64,000 nucleotides of DNA from Arthrobacter sp. MA-N2 (GTDB lineage Bacteria > Actinomycetota > Actinomycetes > Actinomycetales > Micrococcaceae). Both the position numbers and the translations under genes were made by a program. Under the pieces are notes generated by a model. The model was not told the DNA's origin, did no database searches, and saw only the letters and a program-made list of their open reading frames with translations. The stretch lies in the NCBI RefSeq assembly GCF_000517125.1, contig NZ_KI912155.1, forward strand, positions 311,707-375,706, read 5' to 3'. Of the stretch, positions 62,126-64,000 are shown piece by piece (position 1 is the first letter of the stretch; each line of letters begins with the position of its first letter).

Positions 62126-63250
62126 TTAGTCGGCCAGCCACAGACGAAGGGCGCGGAGGCACTCGCGGATGGCATCGGCGTCGACGTGTTCATTGTCCTT
62201 ATGGGCCAGCAGCGGATCGCCGGGGCCGAAATTGACTGCGGGAACGCCTAGTTCACTGAAGCGCGCGACGTCGGTCCAACCGTATTTGGGTTTGGGATCG
62301 GCGCCGACGGCGGCAACGAAGGACGCGGCAGCCGGGTGGTTGAGGCCGGGCCTGGCGCCAGCGGCGGCGTCGGTGCGGACCACGTCGAAGCCCTCCAACA
62401 GTTCACGGACGTGGGCTTCGGCTTGGTCCGGGGTCTTGTCCGGCGCGAATCGGTAGTTGATTTCCACCACGCAGCGGTCCGGAATCACGTTGCCTGCGGT
62501 ACCGCCGTTGATCTTCACGGCATTGAGGCTTTCCCGGTAGTCGAGCCCGTCCACGTTGACAGTGCGCGGTTCGTAGGCAGCCAAGCGGCTGAGGATGGGC
62601 GCGGCAGCGTGGATCGCATTGCTGCCCATCCACGCCCGGGCCGAGTGGGCCGCCTCCCCCACCGTGGTGGCTTCGAAGCGGCTAGTGCCATTGCAGCCAC
62701 CTTCCACGGTGCCGTCAGTGGGTTCGAGGAGGATCGCGAAGTCACCTTCCAGGAGATGGCCGTGGTTCCGTACCAAGCGAGCAAGGCCGCTCTTGACGGC
62801 TTCGACTTCCTCATGGTCGTAGAAGACGAACGTGACATCCTTGCCCGGCTCGGCACCGCCGTCGAACATGGTGGCCGCGAGGGCAAGCTGTACCGCAACT
62901 CCGCCCTTCATGTCGGTTGCGCCGCGTCCGTATAGATTCCCTGTGCCCGCGATGCCGGACTCCCACGTCGACGGCACTGTGCCTAGTGAACCTTCCACGG
63001 TGGGCAACGGTACGGTATCGAGGTGGCCGGCAAGGATGACCCGCTCAGGACGTCCAAGCTCGGTTCGGGCAATGATGGCGTCGCCATCCCGCACCAACCG
63101 CAGCCCCGGGATCGTGCGAAGGGCAGACTCGACGGCGTTCGCCAACGCGGATTCGTTGCCGGACACGCTGTTGATGTCCATGAGCGCTGCGGTCAGCAAC
63201 GCGACGTCTTGCCGGAGGTCAAGAAGAATCGGAGTAGTTTCGACGGTCAC
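62126..63250 (-). CDS. dapE: Succinyl-diaminopimelate desuccinylase DapE
   Basis: DapE releases succinate to form LL-diaminopimelate for lysine and peptidoglycan. The 374-residue M20 enzyme has the di-zinc ligands in AGHLDTVPLP (His 76, Asp 78), GATDMKGG (Asp 113), YDHEEVEA (Glu 147/148) and the C-terminal LLAHKDNEHVD. TACAGT ends six bases before the GTG at 63250. It is divergent from dapD, as in other Actinobacteria. Confidence 0.95.
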   Translation of the reverse strand: MTVETTPILLDLRQDVALLTAALMDINSVSGNESALANAVESALRTIPGLRLVRDGDAIIARTELGRPERVILAGHLDTVPLPTVEGSLGTVPSTWESGIAGTGNLYGRGATDMKGGVAVQLALAATMFDGGAEPGKDVTFVFYDHEEVEAVKSGLARLVRNHGHLLEGDFAILLEPTDGTVEGGCNGTSRFEATTVGEAAHSARAWMGSNAIHAAAPILSRLAAYEPRTVNVDGLDYRESLNAVKINGGTAGNVIPDRCVVEINYRFAPDKTPDQAEAHVRELLEGFDVVRTDAAAGARPGLNHPAAASFVAAVGADPKPKYGWTDVARFSELGVPAVNFGPGDPLLAHKDNEHVDADAIRECLRALRLWLAD

Positions 63251-63256
63251 TTGTCC

Positions 63257-63262
63257 ACTGTA
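63257..63262 (-). promoter_or_regulatory. Predicted -10 (TACAGT) before dapE
   Basis: TACAGT on the minus strand ends six bases before the dapE GTG. Confidence 0.5.
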
Positions 63263-63331
63263 TCCCGCGATCCCGCGCGAATTGCGACCCTTGGGACCAC
63301 ACTCGGTTTCGAGGCAGCCAGCGGCTCTCGA

Positions 63332-63337
63332 TAGACT
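63332..63337 (+). promoter_or_regulatory. Predicted -10 (TAGACT) before dapD
   Basis: TAGACT ends six bases before the dapD ATG; no Shine-Dalgarno is visible. With the dapE promoter it makes a divergent pair in a 93-base gap. Confidence 0.55.
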
Positions 63338-63343
63338 TGCAGC

Positions 63344-64000
63344 ATGACTGAAACCGCTGCCTCAGCCGCACCCGATAGCGCATCTGCAAACCACCGTTCC
63401 GCCTATGGCTTTGGCCTGGCCACCATCGCCACCTCCGACGCCGGAGAAGCGACAGTACTGGACGCATGGTTTCCGGCGCCGGCCCTGGGCGTAGCGGCCG
63501 AGTCCCTGCGAACGGTGGAGCATGCGGATGAATCGTTGACCAGCCTTGCTTCTGATAGCCGCGACGCCGACCGCGGGACGGAGCAGAAGGTTGTCTTCGC
63601 CCAGATCAACCTGGATGAAGCCCCCGCGGACACCGTGGACGCCTACTTGCGCCTTCACTTGCTCTCGCACCGCCTGGTCCAGCCCAACAGCATCAACCTG
63701 GACGGTATCTTCGGCAAGCTCCCCAACGTTGTGTGGACCAACTTCGGTCCCGCCGCGGTGGACGGTTTTGAAGCGACTCGCGCCCGCCTCCGCAAGCGCG
63801 GCGCGGTCACCGTGTATGGAGTGGACAAGTTCCCCCGTATGGTGGACTACGTCGTCCCCAGCGGCGTCAGGATAGCTGACGCAGACCGTGTCCGTTTGGG
63901 CGCCTACCTCTCCGAAGGCACCACCGTCATGCACGAGGGCTTCGTGAACTTCAATGCCGGCACGCTTGGCACCTCCATGGTGGAAGGCCGCATCTCCGCA
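63344..64000 (+). CDS. dapD: Tetrahydrodipicolinate N-succinyltransferase DapD (3' end missing)
   Basis: DapD succinylates tetrahydrodipicolinate, two steps before DapE. The first 219 residues are in the window: an actinobacterial-type N-terminal domain ([40 protein letters not shown]) and the start of the left-handed beta-helix ([34 protein letters not shown]). The rest lies past the window end. A leaderless-type promoter precedes the ATG. Confidence 0.95.
   Translation, partial: MTETAASAAPDSASANHRSAYGFGLATIATSDAGEATVLDAWFPAPALGVAAESLRTVEHADESLTSLASDSRDADRGTEQKVVFAQINLDEAPADTVDAYLRLHLLSHRLVQPNSINLDGIFGKLPNVVWTNFGPAAVDGFEATRARLRKRGAVTVYGVDKFPRMVDYVVPSGVRIADADRVRLGAYLSEGTTVMHEGFVNFNAGTLGTSMVEGRISA

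Overview
The window is chromosomal core DNA from a high-GC actinobacterium, most likely a Micrococcaceae member of the Arthrobacter/Paenarthrobacter/Pseudarthrobacter group. The evidence is gene content and order: UPF0182 - YlbL-type PDZ/Lon protease - DUF2342 - UvrD2 - NudC - AdnB - AdnA - alkyltransferase-like protein, then MoeZ - TetR - DUF3107 - small membrane protein, then a DEAD-box helicase, then MgtE/CBS - DUF1003 - Mrp - TatB - RseA - SigE - O-methyltransferase - DUF3117, then DivIVA-like - LOG - DapE - DapD. These blocks match, from memory, the Mycobacterium tuberculosis segments around Rv3193c-Rv3211 and Rv1201c-Rv1232c, here joined into one stretch. I see no tRNA, rRNA, CRISPR array, insertion sequence or prophage.

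Layout. Positions 1-4800 hold envelope and protease genes; the UPF0182 gene is cut by the window start. Positions 4800-18000 form a DNA-repair and nucleotide-sanitation island: nudC-uvrD2-metallopeptidase and ATL-adnA-adnB are two tightly overlapped operons, with a kinase-like protein and a DnaQ-type exonuclease beside them. Positions 18000-21000 encode an amino-acid ABC importer closed by a bidirectional terminator, followed by a GH3 lipid-anchored or exported hydrolase. Positions 22300-33760 hold an almost complete coproporphyrin-dependent haem pathway: hemE-hemY-hemQ-hemH-hemC-hemD-hemB-(LLM oxidoreductase)-hemL on the minus strand, with hemA divergent. A perfect 18-bp-arm palindrome sits between hemY and hemQ.

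Positions 34000-38300 hold an SDR, MoeZ, TetR, DUF3107 and a pterin dehydratase/VOC fusion. Positions 38350-41560 are thiamine genes: thiO-thiS-thiG behind a TPP riboswitch, with thiE divergent. Then come an RNB ribonuclease, a DEAD-box helicase with a long leader, and an orphan DNA methyltransferase, followed by a palindromic repeat cluster. Positions 46100-57800 contain PHP phosphoesterase, aminopeptidase P, a stress protein, the MgtE-N/CBS-DUF1003-Mrp run, TatB, the SigE/RseA pair, an O-methyltransferase, DUF3117, a PIG-V-like glycosyltransferase and a DivIVA-like protein. Positions 57760-64000 hold a LOG protein, the gluABCD glutamate importer, dapE and the 5' part of dapD.

A signal running through the window is a TANNNT hexamer lying 5-7 bases before the start codon of more than ten first-in-operon genes on both strands. 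This is the layout expected of leaderless mRNAs, and I used it to choose several starts. No clearly new defence or mobile system was found. The most interesting unexplained items are the hem palindrome, the tandem 53-bp repeat/REP-like cluster, a hairpin that would bury the GH3 gene's ribosome binding site, the coupled MgtE-N/CBS-DUF1003 pair, and an orphan terminator that may end a small RNA.
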